From NCBI GenBank assembly GCA_020848835.1, contig JADLHJ010000102.1:1-64000 (forward strand): a DNA stretch of 64,000 nt, in the 5' to 3' direction. Shown here one piece after another: positions 15,956-24,221 of the stretch. The notes beneath the pieces were generated by a model. It made no database searches, was not told the DNA's origin, and saw nothing but the letters and a program-made list of their open reading frames with translations. Position numbers and translations under genes: made by a program. This DNA comes from Candidatus Hydrogenedentota bacterium (lineage in GTDB: Bacteria > Hydrogenedentota > Hydrogenedentia > Hydrogenedentales > SLHB01). How positions within the stretch are numbered: the stretch's first letter is position 1; each line of letters begins with the position of its first letter.

Positions 15956-18730
15956 ATGGTTTCCGGGGGGAAATTTTTGCGCGTCGCCGCCCTAATGGGG
16001 TTGATGGCACTGTCATGTCTGTCTGTGTTTGCTATTGATGACGCCGACTGTTTCATTTGCCACAACGACAATACCCTGACCAAGACGCTGCCGGACGGCA
16101 CAACCAAGTCGCTATTCGTCGATGAAGCGGCCTATAACGAAAACGTCCACCTGGTGGTGGGGTGCGTTGGTTGTCACTCAGACATCACCGAAGTGCCGCA
16201 CGCGGAGACGCTGAAGCCGGTCGATTGCGCGCAGTGCCACGCGGAAGAAGCGCAGATTTACGCCCAGAGCCTTCACGGGAAGTCAGTTGAGAACAAAGAC
16301 CCGCTGGCGCCTTCCTGCGCGGATTGCCACACGGCGCACAATATCCTGTCGAAGGATAATCCGAAGTCACAGACAAATCCGATTCACATTCCGAACATGT
16401 GCGCGCAATGCCACGCGGAAAACGCGCCCGTTGCGCAAACGCGCAACGTGTCGCAGCATGACATCCTCACGAACTACGAAGACAGCATGCACGCGCGCGG
16501 CCTGCTGGAGCAGGGTCTAAAGGTCACGGCCGTATGCACAAGTTGCCATACGGCGCACAACGTACAGCCGCACACGGACCCGCAATCGACGATCCACCGC
16601 GACAACGTGGTTGCGACGTGTACACAGTGCCACGCGCTGATTGAGGAAGTGCATCGCAAGGTTATCAATGGCGAGTTGTGGGAGCAGGACCCGCAGAAAG
16701 TGCCGGTTTGCGTGGATTGCCACCAGGCGCACGAAGCGCGCAAGGTGTTCTACGACGAGGGCGTGAGCGATCGCGACTGCATGGCCTGTCACGACAAACC
16801 GGTCACACTCGCGCGCGGCGGCGAGCTCGCGGCCGTGGATGCGGAAGGCGTTCACAATTCCGCGCACACGACGGTGCGTTGCGCACAGTGTCATACGGGT
16901 GCGTCGCCCGCGTTGCCGCGTCCGTGCGAGACGGTCGCGCCAGCGGTGGATTGTTCGATCTGTCACGATGACCAAGTGAAGCTGCACGCGGCAAGTATTC
17001 ACGGGCAGCTGTTTGCAAAGAACGATCCCGATGCGCCGACTTGTCTGGATTGCCATACCGGCCATACTACGCAGCGCAAGACCGATCCCAAGTCGCCGAC
17101 ATTTCCGGCGAACGTGCCGGAGCTTTGCGGCAACTGTCACCGCGCAGGAGAGGCGGCGGCGAAGCGGTTGCCAGCGGAGTTCGCGGGTATCGTCGCCAGC
17201 TATGCGGAGAGTGTGCATGGTCAGGGATTGCTGGAGAGCGGGCTTGTTGTGTCGGCGACGTGCACGAATTGCCACACCGCGCACAATCCGTTGCCGCCGG
17301 AGGACCCGGCGTCGAGCGTCAATGTAGCGAATATTCCGGACACCTGCGGGAAATGCCACAGCGGTGTCGAAGATGAATTTCTGAATAGCGTGCATTCGCC
17401 GCTGGTGTCGAAAACGGACCAGCCGCTGCCGGTGTGTAGCAGCTGCCATACGGCTCACAGCATTCACCGGACGAATGATGAAGCGTTCCGGCAGGACATT
17501 ATTGGAACCTGCGGAAAGTGCCACGAGGACGTGACCGCGACGTATTTCGACACGTACCACGGCAAGGTGTCGAAACTCGGCGCGGACGTGGCGGCGCGTT
17601 GCCACGACTGTCACGGCGCGCACAACATTCTCGCGGTGACGAATCCGCAGTCGACATTAAGTCACGATAACATCGTGCAGACCTGCGCACAGTGTCACCC
17701 GGGTGCGAACCGGCGCTTTGCGGGATATTTGACGCACGCCACGCACCACGATCCCGAGAAGTATCCCGCGTTGTTTTACGCGTTCTGGGGCATGACGGGT
17801 TTGCTGGTGGGAACATTCGGATTTTTTGGGCTGCACACGTTGATGTGGTTCCCGCGCTCGCTGAAGGAAATGAAGAAACACAAGGCCGCTGCCGCAAATA
17901 AGGAACGGCGGATGGTGCGGCGTTTCGATCCGGTTGTGCGGCAGATGCATTTTATTCTGATACTCAGCTTTTTCGGTCTTGCGCTCACAGGCATGGCATT
18001 GAAGTTCTCGTACATGGGCTGGGCGCAGACGCTGTCATGGATGCTCGGCGGCTTCTCTTCAATGGGCCTCATTCACCGGGTGTGCGCGGTGGCGATGTTC
18101 ATCGTGTTTGTGGTCCATCTCGGCTACGTGGTGCAGCGCAAACGGAAAACCGGCTCGACGTGGAAGCAGATGTTGCTTGGGACCGGTTCGCTGTTGCCGA
18201 TGTGGCGCGACGTAAAAGAGTTCATCGCGACGGTGAAATGGTTCCGCGGCAAGGGCCCGCGCCCGAAATATGGTGAGTGGACGTACTGGGAGAAGTTTGA
18301 CTACTTCGCGGTGTTCTGGGGTGTTGCGATCATCGGATCGACAGGCCTGATGCTGTGGTTCCCGGAGACCTTTACCAAGATTCTGCCCGGCTGGCTGATC
18401 AACGTCGCCACGATCATCCACAGCGATGAAGCGTTGCTTGCCGTCGGATTCATTTTCACGATTCACTTCTTCAACACGCACTTCCGCCCAGAGAAGTTCC
18501 CGATGGACATGGCGATGTTCACCGGACTCGTGAGCGAAGAGGAATTAAAGGAAGAGCGCCCGAGCTACTACGAAGAGCTTGAGAAATCGGGCGAGCTCGA
18601 GCAGCGTATTGCGCCCGAAGCGCCCAGAGAATTCCGCTTCTGGGCGGCGATCTTCGGCACGCTCGCGCTTATTGTCGGCTTCTCCCTCGTTGGTTTCATC
18701 GTTTGGTCAATGGTGTTTGGATATAAATGA
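15956..18730 (+). CDS. 19-heme c-type cytochrome fused to membrane cytochrome b
   Basis: A 924-residue protein with a signal peptide (MVSGGKFLRVAALMGLMALS, cleavage after VFA). Nineteen CxxCH c-heme motifs fill about residues 31-580 (CFICH first, CAQCH last) in repeating modules of the form CxxCHTAHN, then DPxS, then TCxxCH. The C-terminal third has six hydrophobic helices with His at b-heme-like positions (RQMHFIL, GLIHRV, VVHLGYV, IIHSDEALLAV, FTIHFFNTHF), resembling the cytochrome b561/formate-dehydrogenase-gamma type. The likely role is quinol oxidation or reduction coupled to a periplasmic heme wire. GGAG precedes the ATG by 10 bases; an in-frame ATG at 15905 lacks a signal peptide at its start. 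I know no named system with this exact fusion. Confidence 0.85.
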   Translation: MVSGGKFLRVAALMGLMALSCLSVFAIDDADCFICHNDNTLTKTLPDGTTKSLFVDEAAYNENVHLVVGCVGCHSDITEVPHAETLKPVDCAQCHAEEAQIYAQSLHGKSVENKDPLAPSCADCHTAHNILSKDNPKSQTNPIHIPNMCAQCHAENAPVAQTRNVSQHDILTNYEDSMHARGLLEQGLKVTAVCTSCHTAHNVQPHTDPQSTIHRDNVVATCTQCHALIEEVHRKVINGELWEQDPQKVPVCVDCHQAHEARKVFYDEGVSDRDCMACHDKPVTLARGGELAAVDAEGVHNSAHTTVRCAQCHTGASPALPRPCETVAPAVDCSICHDDQVKLHAASIHGQLFAKNDPDAPTCLDCHTGHTTQRKTDPKSPTFPANVPELCGNCHRAGEAAAKRLPAEFAGIVASYAESVHGQGLLESGLVVSATCTNCHTAHNPLPPEDPASSVNVANIPDTCGKCHSGVEDEFLNSVHSPLVSKTDQPLPVCSSCHTAHSIHRTNDEAFRQDIIGTCGKCHEDVTATYFDTYHGKVSKLGADVAARCHDCHGAHNILAVTNPQSTLSHDNIVQTCAQCHPGANRRFAGYLTHATHHDPEKYPALFYAFWGMTGLLVGTFGFFGLHTLMWFPRSLKEMKKHKAAAANKERRMVRRFDPVVRQMHFILILSFFGLALTGMALKFSYMGWAQTLSWMLGGFSSMGLIHRVCAVAMFIVFVVHLGYVVQRKRKTGSTWKQMLLGTGSLLPMWRDVKEFIATVKWFRGKGPRPKYGEWTYWEKFDYFAVFWGVAIIGSTGLMLWFPETFTKILPGWLINVATIIHSDEALLAVGFIFTIHFFNTHFRPEKFPMDMAMFTGLVSEEELKEERPSYYEELEKSGELEQRIAPEAPREFRFWAAIFGTLALIVGFSLVGFIVWSMVFGYK

Positions 18731-18793
18731 TGCACCCATACCCCCGAAGGTGAACCTGCACCGTTGCCGAAGTATCGAAAGGCAACCGTTGAA

Positions 18794-20779
18794 ATGTTTA
18801 CGCGATCTGTTCCCTTCATAATCCTCGCCGCCGCAATGTTTGGCGGTGCGGGGGCCTCCGCCGCGCCAAGCGATGAAGATTGCATGGCATGTCATAGTGA
18901 CCCCAATCTGACGAAGGACATGGGCAACGGCGTGACAAAGTCGATGTATCTCGACGCCGCTGTATTTTCCCAATCGATTCACGGCGCAATCGGCTGCGTC
19001 GCGTGTCACGCGGATATTGTAGATGTGCCGCACGATCCTGATCTCAAGCCGGTGAATTGCGGCGAGTGCCACGCTGAGGCTGAGGCTTACACGCTGAGCC
19101 TGCATGGTAAGGCGTTGGCGAGCGGCGATAAAGACGTGGGCGGCTGTATCGACTGTCACGGTAAGCACGATACGAGAGCCAGTTCCGATCCGTTGTCCAT
19201 GACGAATCCGCGCAACCTCGCGCAGACCTGCGGGCGTTGCCATTCCGACGCAAAGCTTGTGAAGACGCACATGGTATCGATATCGGAGCCGTCGGAGTCG
19301 TATTTAAAAGGCGTACACGCGAAAGCGATCGCGGCGGGTAACGAAAAAGCGGCGGTGTGTTCGGACTGCCACGGCGCGCACGAAATTCTTCCATCAAACG
19401 ACGCAAGTTCACCGATTGCGCACGCGCACATTCATGAGACCTGCGGCAAGTGCCATGAAAAGGAGATGGCCGAGTTTAATCGAAGCATTCACGGGCGCGC
19501 GCTTGAAGCAGGCATTAAAGACGCGCCGACCTGTATCGATTGCCACGGCGAGCATGACATAGAACCTCCAAAGGCTTCAGAATCGGCGATGGCCGCACAA
19601 ACGGTGTCGCGCTCGACCTGCCCGAAATGCCACGAAGACGAAACGGTGATGAAGAAATACGGGATCACCACGCATCTGCAAGCGAGTTACATGGACAGTT
19701 ATCACGGCATGTACTCGGTGGCGGGCGGTGAAGTGGTGGCAAGTTGCGCGAGTTGTCACGGTGCGCACGCGATATTGCCACAGGACGATCCGGCGTCTTC
19801 AATTAATCCGGCAAACGTGGTGAAGACCTGCGCGCAATGCCATGAGAATGCGACTGCAAATTTTGCGGCGAGTCCCGTGCACGTCATTCCGACCGATCCG
19901 GGACAACGGGTGTTGGGCTTTGTACGCGTCGCGTACATCTGGCTGATCATTGTGGTGCTGGGCGGAATGGTTGTGCACAACATGCTGCTCATGGCGCGGC
20001 ATATGGTCGGCAAGCTACGCGAAGAATTACATGGCGCGGACATGCACCGCCGCTTCTCACCCGGCCAGACGTTTGGGCACCTTCTGTTGATGATTACGTT
20101 CATTGTTCTGGCCATTTCCGGGTTCGCGTTGCGGTATCCCGATAACTATTGGCTGAAAATGATCTTTTTCAACGGGGCGAGCATTGAGATGCGCAGCACG
20201 ATCCACCGTTGGGCGGGTGCAGTGTTGATTGCGTTGCTCATGGTGCATGCCGCGCAGGCGTTATTGACGCGCAAAGGCCGCCGGGAAATGGGCGCGTTTT
20301 TGCCGAAGTTACAGGATGTTCGCGACGCATTCGCGAACATTGGATACGCAGTCGGGTTGAGGAAGCGTCCGCCGACCTATGATCGTTTCGGGTACGCCGA
20401 GAAGCTCGAGTACTGGGGCTTGATGTGGGGCTCGGTGTTGATGGGCGTGACGGGGCTGTGCATGTGGTTCGCGGAAGATTTCATGCGGTATTTCTCGAAA
20501 TTGTTCTTGGACATCGCGGCGACGATTCACTATTACGAGGCGTGGCTCGCGGTGGGCACAATTCTCGTGTGGCACATGTATTTTGTGATCTTCGATCCGC
20601 ATTCGTATCCCATGAACTTCGCGTGGTTGACGGGTCGCATCAGCGATGAGGAATTCAAGAAGCGCCACGCGAAGCAGTATGAACGCGAACAAAAGGAAGC
20701 GGCCTCCACGAAGGAGGCCGGCGACCAATCGTCGGTTCTTGCGACTTCGACCGTTGCGGATGCGAAGGACGAAGCGTAG
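18794..20779 (+). CDS. 11-heme c-type cytochrome fused to membrane cytochrome b
   Basis: A 661-residue paralogue of the preceding gene, 63 bases downstream. A signal peptide (MFTRSVPFIILAAAMFGGAG) precedes eleven CxxCH motifs (CMACH at about residue 30 to CAQCH at about 346). A membrane cytochrome b domain follows, with helices and His in GHLLLMITF, TIHRWAGAVL, MVHAAQAL, TIHYYEAWLAV and LVWHMYFVIF. The C-terminal cytoplasmic tail is charged (EEFKKRHAKQ to the end). The opening segment DEDCMACHSDPNLTKDMGNG matches the opening of the 19-heme protein, so the two probably arose by duplication with loss or gain of heme modules. A TTG at 18764 is a possible but less likely start. Confidence 0.85.
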   Translation: MFTRSVPFIILAAAMFGGAGASAAPSDEDCMACHSDPNLTKDMGNGVTKSMYLDAAVFSQSIHGAIGCVACHADIVDVPHDPDLKPVNCGECHAEAEAYTLSLHGKALASGDKDVGGCIDCHGKHDTRASSDPLSMTNPRNLAQTCGRCHSDAKLVKTHMVSISEPSESYLKGVHAKAIAAGNEKAAVCSDCHGAHEILPSNDASSPIAHAHIHETCGKCHEKEMAEFNRSIHGRALEAGIKDAPTCIDCHGEHDIEPPKASESAMAAQTVSRSTCPKCHEDETVMKKYGITTHLQASYMDSYHGMYSVAGGEVVASCASCHGAHAILPQDDPASSINPANVVKTCAQCHENATANFAASPVHVIPTDPGQRVLGFVRVAYIWLIIVVLGGMVVHNMLLMARHMVGKLREELHGADMHRRFSPGQTFGHLLLMITFIVLAISGFALRYPDNYWLKMIFFNGASIEMRSTIHRWAGAVLIALLMVHAAQALLTRKGRREMGAFLPKLQDVRDAFANIGYAVGLRKRPPTYDRFGYAEKLEYWGLMWGSVLMGVTGLCMWFAEDFMRYFSKLFLDIAATIHYYEAWLAVGTILVWHMYFVIFDPHSYPMNFAWLTGRISDEEFKKRHAKQYEREQKEAASTKEAGDQSSVLATSTVADAKDEA

Positions 20780-20782
20780 AAG

Positions 20783-21916
20783 TTATTTCGAGTACGTGAT
20801 GCGATAGATGCAGTTGGCCGTATCGTCGGTTACGAGGAGCGCGCCGTCGGGCATCACGAGTACGTCTACGGGACGGCCCCACGCGGAACCAGTCTGCATC
20901 CAGCCTTTTGCAAAGGTTTCGTATTTCGTTACCTTGCTGTCTGCATCCAGTGTGGCGAGGGAGATGCAGTAGCCTGTGGGTTCAACCGGCGGTTTGCGTT
21001 CCGCTGAGCCGTGTTCCGCGATGAAGATCTGGTTGCGGTATTTTTCGGGGAACATGCTGCCGGTGTAGAAGCGCATGCCGAGCGCGGCGGCGTGGGGCGC
21101 GAGGTCCTGCGCGGCACCCGTGTAGTCCGATGCCTTCTTGCCTTCACCGAACTTCGGGTCTGGGGTGTCTTTTCCGAAGAAGTATGGGAAGCCGAAGTGC
21201 ATGCCGGCTTTTTGTACACGGTTTAGTTCGTCTGGCGGAGAATCGGGGCCGAGTAGATCGCGGCCATTTTCCGTGAACCATAGCTCTTTCGTTTTTGGGT
21301 GCCAATCGAAACCGACGGTATTGCGCACGCCTTTCGCGAAGACCTCCATGCCGGTACCATCTGCGTTGATGGTGGTGATGCAGGCGTGGTGGTCTGTAGG
21401 CGGTTCGCCGACGTTTACGGGCGAGCCGACCGGCACGTAGAGCTTGCCGTCTGGGCCAAAGGCGATGTAGCGCCAGCCGTGCGTGGCATCTGAAGGATAT
21501 TTGTCGGTGACGAGGACGGGCGTGGGCGAATTCATGTAGGTGGTGTCTATGTTGTCGAAGCGTAAGATCTGGTTCACAGCGGCGACGTAGAGCGCGCCGT
21601 CGCGGTAGGCCACGCCGTTGGGGTTGGTGAGGCCCTTGGCGATAACGTGGACTTCCTCGGCCTCGCCGTTCTTATCCTTGTCTACAACCGCGTAGACCTG
21701 GCCTGCGCCGCGGTCGCGCGAACTGACGTAGACGATACCGTCGCCCCCGAGGGTCAATGAACGGGCGTTTGGAACTTTTGGGGCGAAGGTGGAGATGCGG
21801 AAGCCGTCCGGCAGTTTGATGGTACCGAGGCGGATTTCGCTCTGGGCGAGTGCGGACGTGCACGCGCCGAATACCGCGAGCACGGCTGCGGCGATGGTTC
21901 TTTTCATCAGGGTCAT
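20783..21916 (-). CDS. Periplasmic sorbosone-dehydrogenase-like beta-propeller
   Basis: A 377-residue secreted protein with a signal peptide (MTLMKRTIAAAVLAVFGACT, cleavage near ALAQ). The body is a six-bladed propeller of the glucose/sorbosone dehydrogenase family: LPDGFRISTFA, ARSLTLGGDGIVYVSSRD, GLTNPNGVAYRDGALYVA, FGPDGKLYVPVGSPVNVG, GVRNTVGFDWHPKTKELWFTEN, IFIAEHGSAERK and the closing blade PDGALLVTDD. Members bind PQQ and Ca2+, or have lost the cofactor; substrate unknown. The ATG at 21916 has GGAGG eight bases upstream. It converges with the cytochrome operon, from which it could receive an electron-transfer role only by speculation. Confidence 0.85.
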   Translation of the reverse strand: MTLMKRTIAAAVLAVFGACTSALAQSEIRLGTIKLPDGFRISTFAPKVPNARSLTLGGDGIVYVSSRDRGAGQVYAVVDKDKNGEAEEVHVIAKGLTNPNGVAYRDGALYVAAVNQILRFDNIDTTYMNSPTPVLVTDKYPSDATHGWRYIAFGPDGKLYVPVGSPVNVGEPPTDHHACITTINADGTGMEVFAKGVRNTVGFDWHPKTKELWFTENGRDLLGPDSPPDELNRVQKAGMHFGFPYFFGKDTPDPKFGEGKKASDYTGAAQDLAPHAAALGMRFYTGSMFPEKYRNQIFIAEHGSAERKPPVEPTGYCISLATLDADSKVTKYETFAKGWMQTGSAWGRPVDVLVMPDGALLVTDDTANCIYRITYSK

Positions 21917-21984
21917 CGAGGGTTCCTCCGTTGTGCGCGATACTATGCCGAGCCGTATCGGCCAATGCAATGTCCGCCAGCGGG

Positions 21985-22014
21985 TTGCATCGGAAGGCGT
22001 TTGGGGCGTATAGT
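21985..22014 (+). promoter_or_regulatory. Promoter of gltA
   Basis: TTGCAT (21985-21990), 18-base spacer, TATAGT (22009-22014). The leader after it can form GGTTCT/AGAACC (loop GCTGCG) before the ribosome binding site. Confidence 0.6.
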
Positions 22015-22098
22015 GCTCTTTCTGGCCGCCGGGGGGAAATGTGCGGTTCTGCTGCGAGAACCCGCGCTGTTCGGCTGCACTCGAAATGGAGAAGGCGC

Positions 22099-23376
22099 AT
22101 GAGTTCTGCCAAGCTGACTTACAACGGTAAAGAGTACGAATACCCCGTTATCGTGGGTACGGAAAACGAGGCCGGGATAGACTTTACCCAGCTTCGCGCG
22201 CAAACCGGCGCGATTACTTTTGACCCGGGCTACGGCAATACGGGTTCCTGCAAGAGCGCGGTTACCTTTATCGATGGCGATGCGGGAATTTTACGGTACC
22301 GCGGTTATCCGATTGAACAATTGGCATCGGCTTCGCGCTTTTCGGAAGTCTGCTATTTGCTCATTTATGGAAAGCTCCCCAATGCGACTGAGCTGAACGA
22401 ATGGCGCAGGTTGCTCACGCAGAACAGCTTCATCCATGAAAGCATGATCAATCTGTTCGACCACTATCCGCCGACGGCACACCCGATGGCAATCTTGTCG
22501 GCAATGGTGGCTTCGCTTTCGACGTTCCATCCCGATTCGAATAATGAAGACCAGCTCGATACGACCATCGTGCGGCTGCTGGCGAAGGCGAAGACGCTGG
22601 CTGCATTCACCTATAAGAAGACGCGCGGCGAACCGATCGTGTATCCGATTGCCGCGAATTCCTATGCGGCGAATTTCCTGTACATGATGTTCAGCACGCC
22701 AGCTGAACCGTACGTGATTTCGCCGGTGATCGAGAATGCACTGAACATGCTGCTGGTGTTGCACGCGGACCACGAGCAGAACTGCTCGACTTCCACGGTG
22801 CGCATGGTGGGCAGTTCGGGCGCGAACCTCTACGCATCGATCTCCGCGGGTATCAGCGGCCTTTGGGGCCCGCTGCACGGCGGCGCTAATCAGGAAGTGA
22901 TCGAAATGCTGGAGCGCATCGTCGCGGACGGTTGCGATTACAAGAAGTACATCACGATGGCGAAAGACAAAAACTCGAACTTCCGCCTGATGGGATTCGG
23001 CCACCGCGTGTACAAGAATTTCGATCCGCGCGCGAAGTTGTTGAAGGAAGCTTGCGATCAGGTGCTGAAAGAAATGGGTGTGAAAGAGCCGTTGCTTGAA
23101 GTGGCGAAACACCTGGAGGAAGTAGCGTTGCGCGATGACTTCTTCATCGAGCGGCGCCTGTATCCAAACGTGGACTTCTACAGCGGAATCATCTACCGCG
23201 CGTTGGGCATTCCAACGAACATGTTTACCGTGATGTTCGCGATTGGTCGTATGCCGGGCTGGATTGCGCAGTGGCGCGAGATGCGCGCCGAATTCGGAAA
23301 CAAGATTCACCGGCCGCGGCAGATTTACATTGGCGAGAAAGAACGCCACTACGTGCCGGTCGAAAAACGCAAGTAG
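22099..23376 (+). CDS. gltA: Citrate synthase (type II)
   Basis: A 425-residue enzyme condensing oxaloacetate with acetyl-CoA. The N-terminal beta-domain (LTYNGKEYEYPVIVGTENE) and GNTGSCKSAVTFIDGD are typical of the Gram-negative hexameric type. Catalytic segments LHADHEQNCSTSTVRMVGSS, GPLHGGANQEV and FGHRVYKNFDPRAK supply the two His and the Asp. The ATG at 22099 has GGAGAAGG upstream; the open frame to the left adds an unrelated 83 residues. Monocistronic by appearance, although a membrane protein gene follows 36 bases later. Confidence 0.96.
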   Translation: MSSAKLTYNGKEYEYPVIVGTENEAGIDFTQLRAQTGAITFDPGYGNTGSCKSAVTFIDGDAGILRYRGYPIEQLASASRFSEVCYLLIYGKLPNATELNEWRRLLTQNSFIHESMINLFDHYPPTAHPMAILSAMVASLSTFHPDSNNEDQLDTTIVRLLAKAKTLAAFTYKKTRGEPIVYPIAANSYAANFLYMMFSTPAEPYVISPVIENALNMLLVLHADHEQNCSTSTVRMVGSSGANLYASISAGISGLWGPLHGGANQEVIEMLERIVADGCDYKKYITMAKDKNSNFRLMGFGHRVYKNFDPRAKLLKEACDQVLKEMGVKEPLLEVAKHLEEVALRDDFFIERRLYPNVDFYSGIIYRALGIPTNMFTVMFAIGRMPGWIAQWREMRAEFGNKIHRPRQIYIGEKERHYVPVEKRK

Positions 23377-23412
23377 TCCTGTATTTTCAACGCCGCGGTG
23401 GAAGGGGACAAC

Positions 23413-24219
23413 ATGAGCGACGAGGCCACCGTGCAGGCCAGCCGTGAAGTTGTCCAGATGACCTTTGCACGCCGCGCGGGCACGGCTGCGCTGGTGTTGC
23501 TCGCAACGCGGACAATTTCCATCGCGGGCATGATGCTCTACCCGCTTGCGCTTGCATACGGCGCGGTAGCTTCATCCGATTGGGTAGTGCGCGTGATGCT
23601 GCAGTTCGGGGTCGCGTGCGTCACAGTTACCGCGATGGTGTTGATACTCGCGCATGCGCAACGCAGCATCATGGCGGGAAGAAGGCATTGGCTGGCGTCG
23701 ATGCCGGAGCGGAACATTATTCTAGTTATTGTTGCGCTTGCCGTGGTGTCACGAATCGTTCCCCGCCTTACCTACGATTCATCCTTTTACGATACGCCCT
23801 ATGACGTGAATTCGGTGCAGATTCTCTTGATGCGGGGGCTTTCGTCGGCACTCGCGGTCGCGGCGGCTTATGTGTGGATTTGGTGGTGCAATTGCCCGCC
23901 GCGCGCGGAGCGGCTCGTCGCCGTTTCCGCAATTGCGTGGTGCGGATTTGAGCTTCTGTTCGACGTGCTCGACCTTGTTGCACCTACTTTGAATGTACTG
24001 GTGTCGCGTACGGGAGAAGCCGGATCAATTCAATTGCCTGGTGCGGATGCGTATATCACCGTGCATGGCAGCGCCTGGATCTGGCGCGTGTCGGGCGATT
24101 ATTTGGGATCGGCTTTGATATCTTGGGCAACAAACGTCGCTCTGTTCGCTCCTATTGCCGCAGTCATTGCGGTGGCGCTTTACGTTGCGCTGAATCGCGA
24201 TACACCGCAGGCGCAGTAG
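23413..24219 (+). CDS. Hypothetical six-helix membrane protein
   Basis: A 268-residue protein I do not recognise. After a short charged N-terminus, about six hydrophobic stretches can be seen (TAALVLLATRTISIAGMML, ASSDWVVRVMLQFGVACVTV, NIILVIVALAVVS, GLSSALAVAAAYVWIWW, AWCGFELLFDVLDLV, NVALFAPIAAVIAVALYVAL). Between helices 3 and 4 is a polar loop (RLTYDSSFYDTPYDVNS). No catalytic or binding motif stands out. ATG at 23413 has GAAGGGGA upstream; a GTG at 23398 is an alternative. It probably shares the gltA transcript. Confidence 0.6.
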   Translation: MSDEATVQASREVVQMTFARRAGTAALVLLATRTISIAGMMLYPLALAYGAVASSDWVVRVMLQFGVACVTVTAMVLILAHAQRSIMAGRRHWLASMPERNIILVIVALAVVSRIVPRLTYDSSFYDTPYDVNSVQILLMRGLSSALAVAAAYVWIWWCNCPPRAERLVAVSAIAWCGFELLFDVLDLVAPTLNVLVSRTGEAGSIQLPGADAYITVHGSAWIWRVSGDYLGSALISWATNVALFAPIAAVIAVALYVALNRDTPQAQ

Positions 24220-24221
24220 CT

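Noticed and set aside
16517..17623. Long open frame (368 codons) on the minus strand under the 19-heme cytochrome
   Set aside because: It mirrors the repeated CxxCH codons, is rich in Arg/His, and has no recognisable domain; the plus strand gene is certain.
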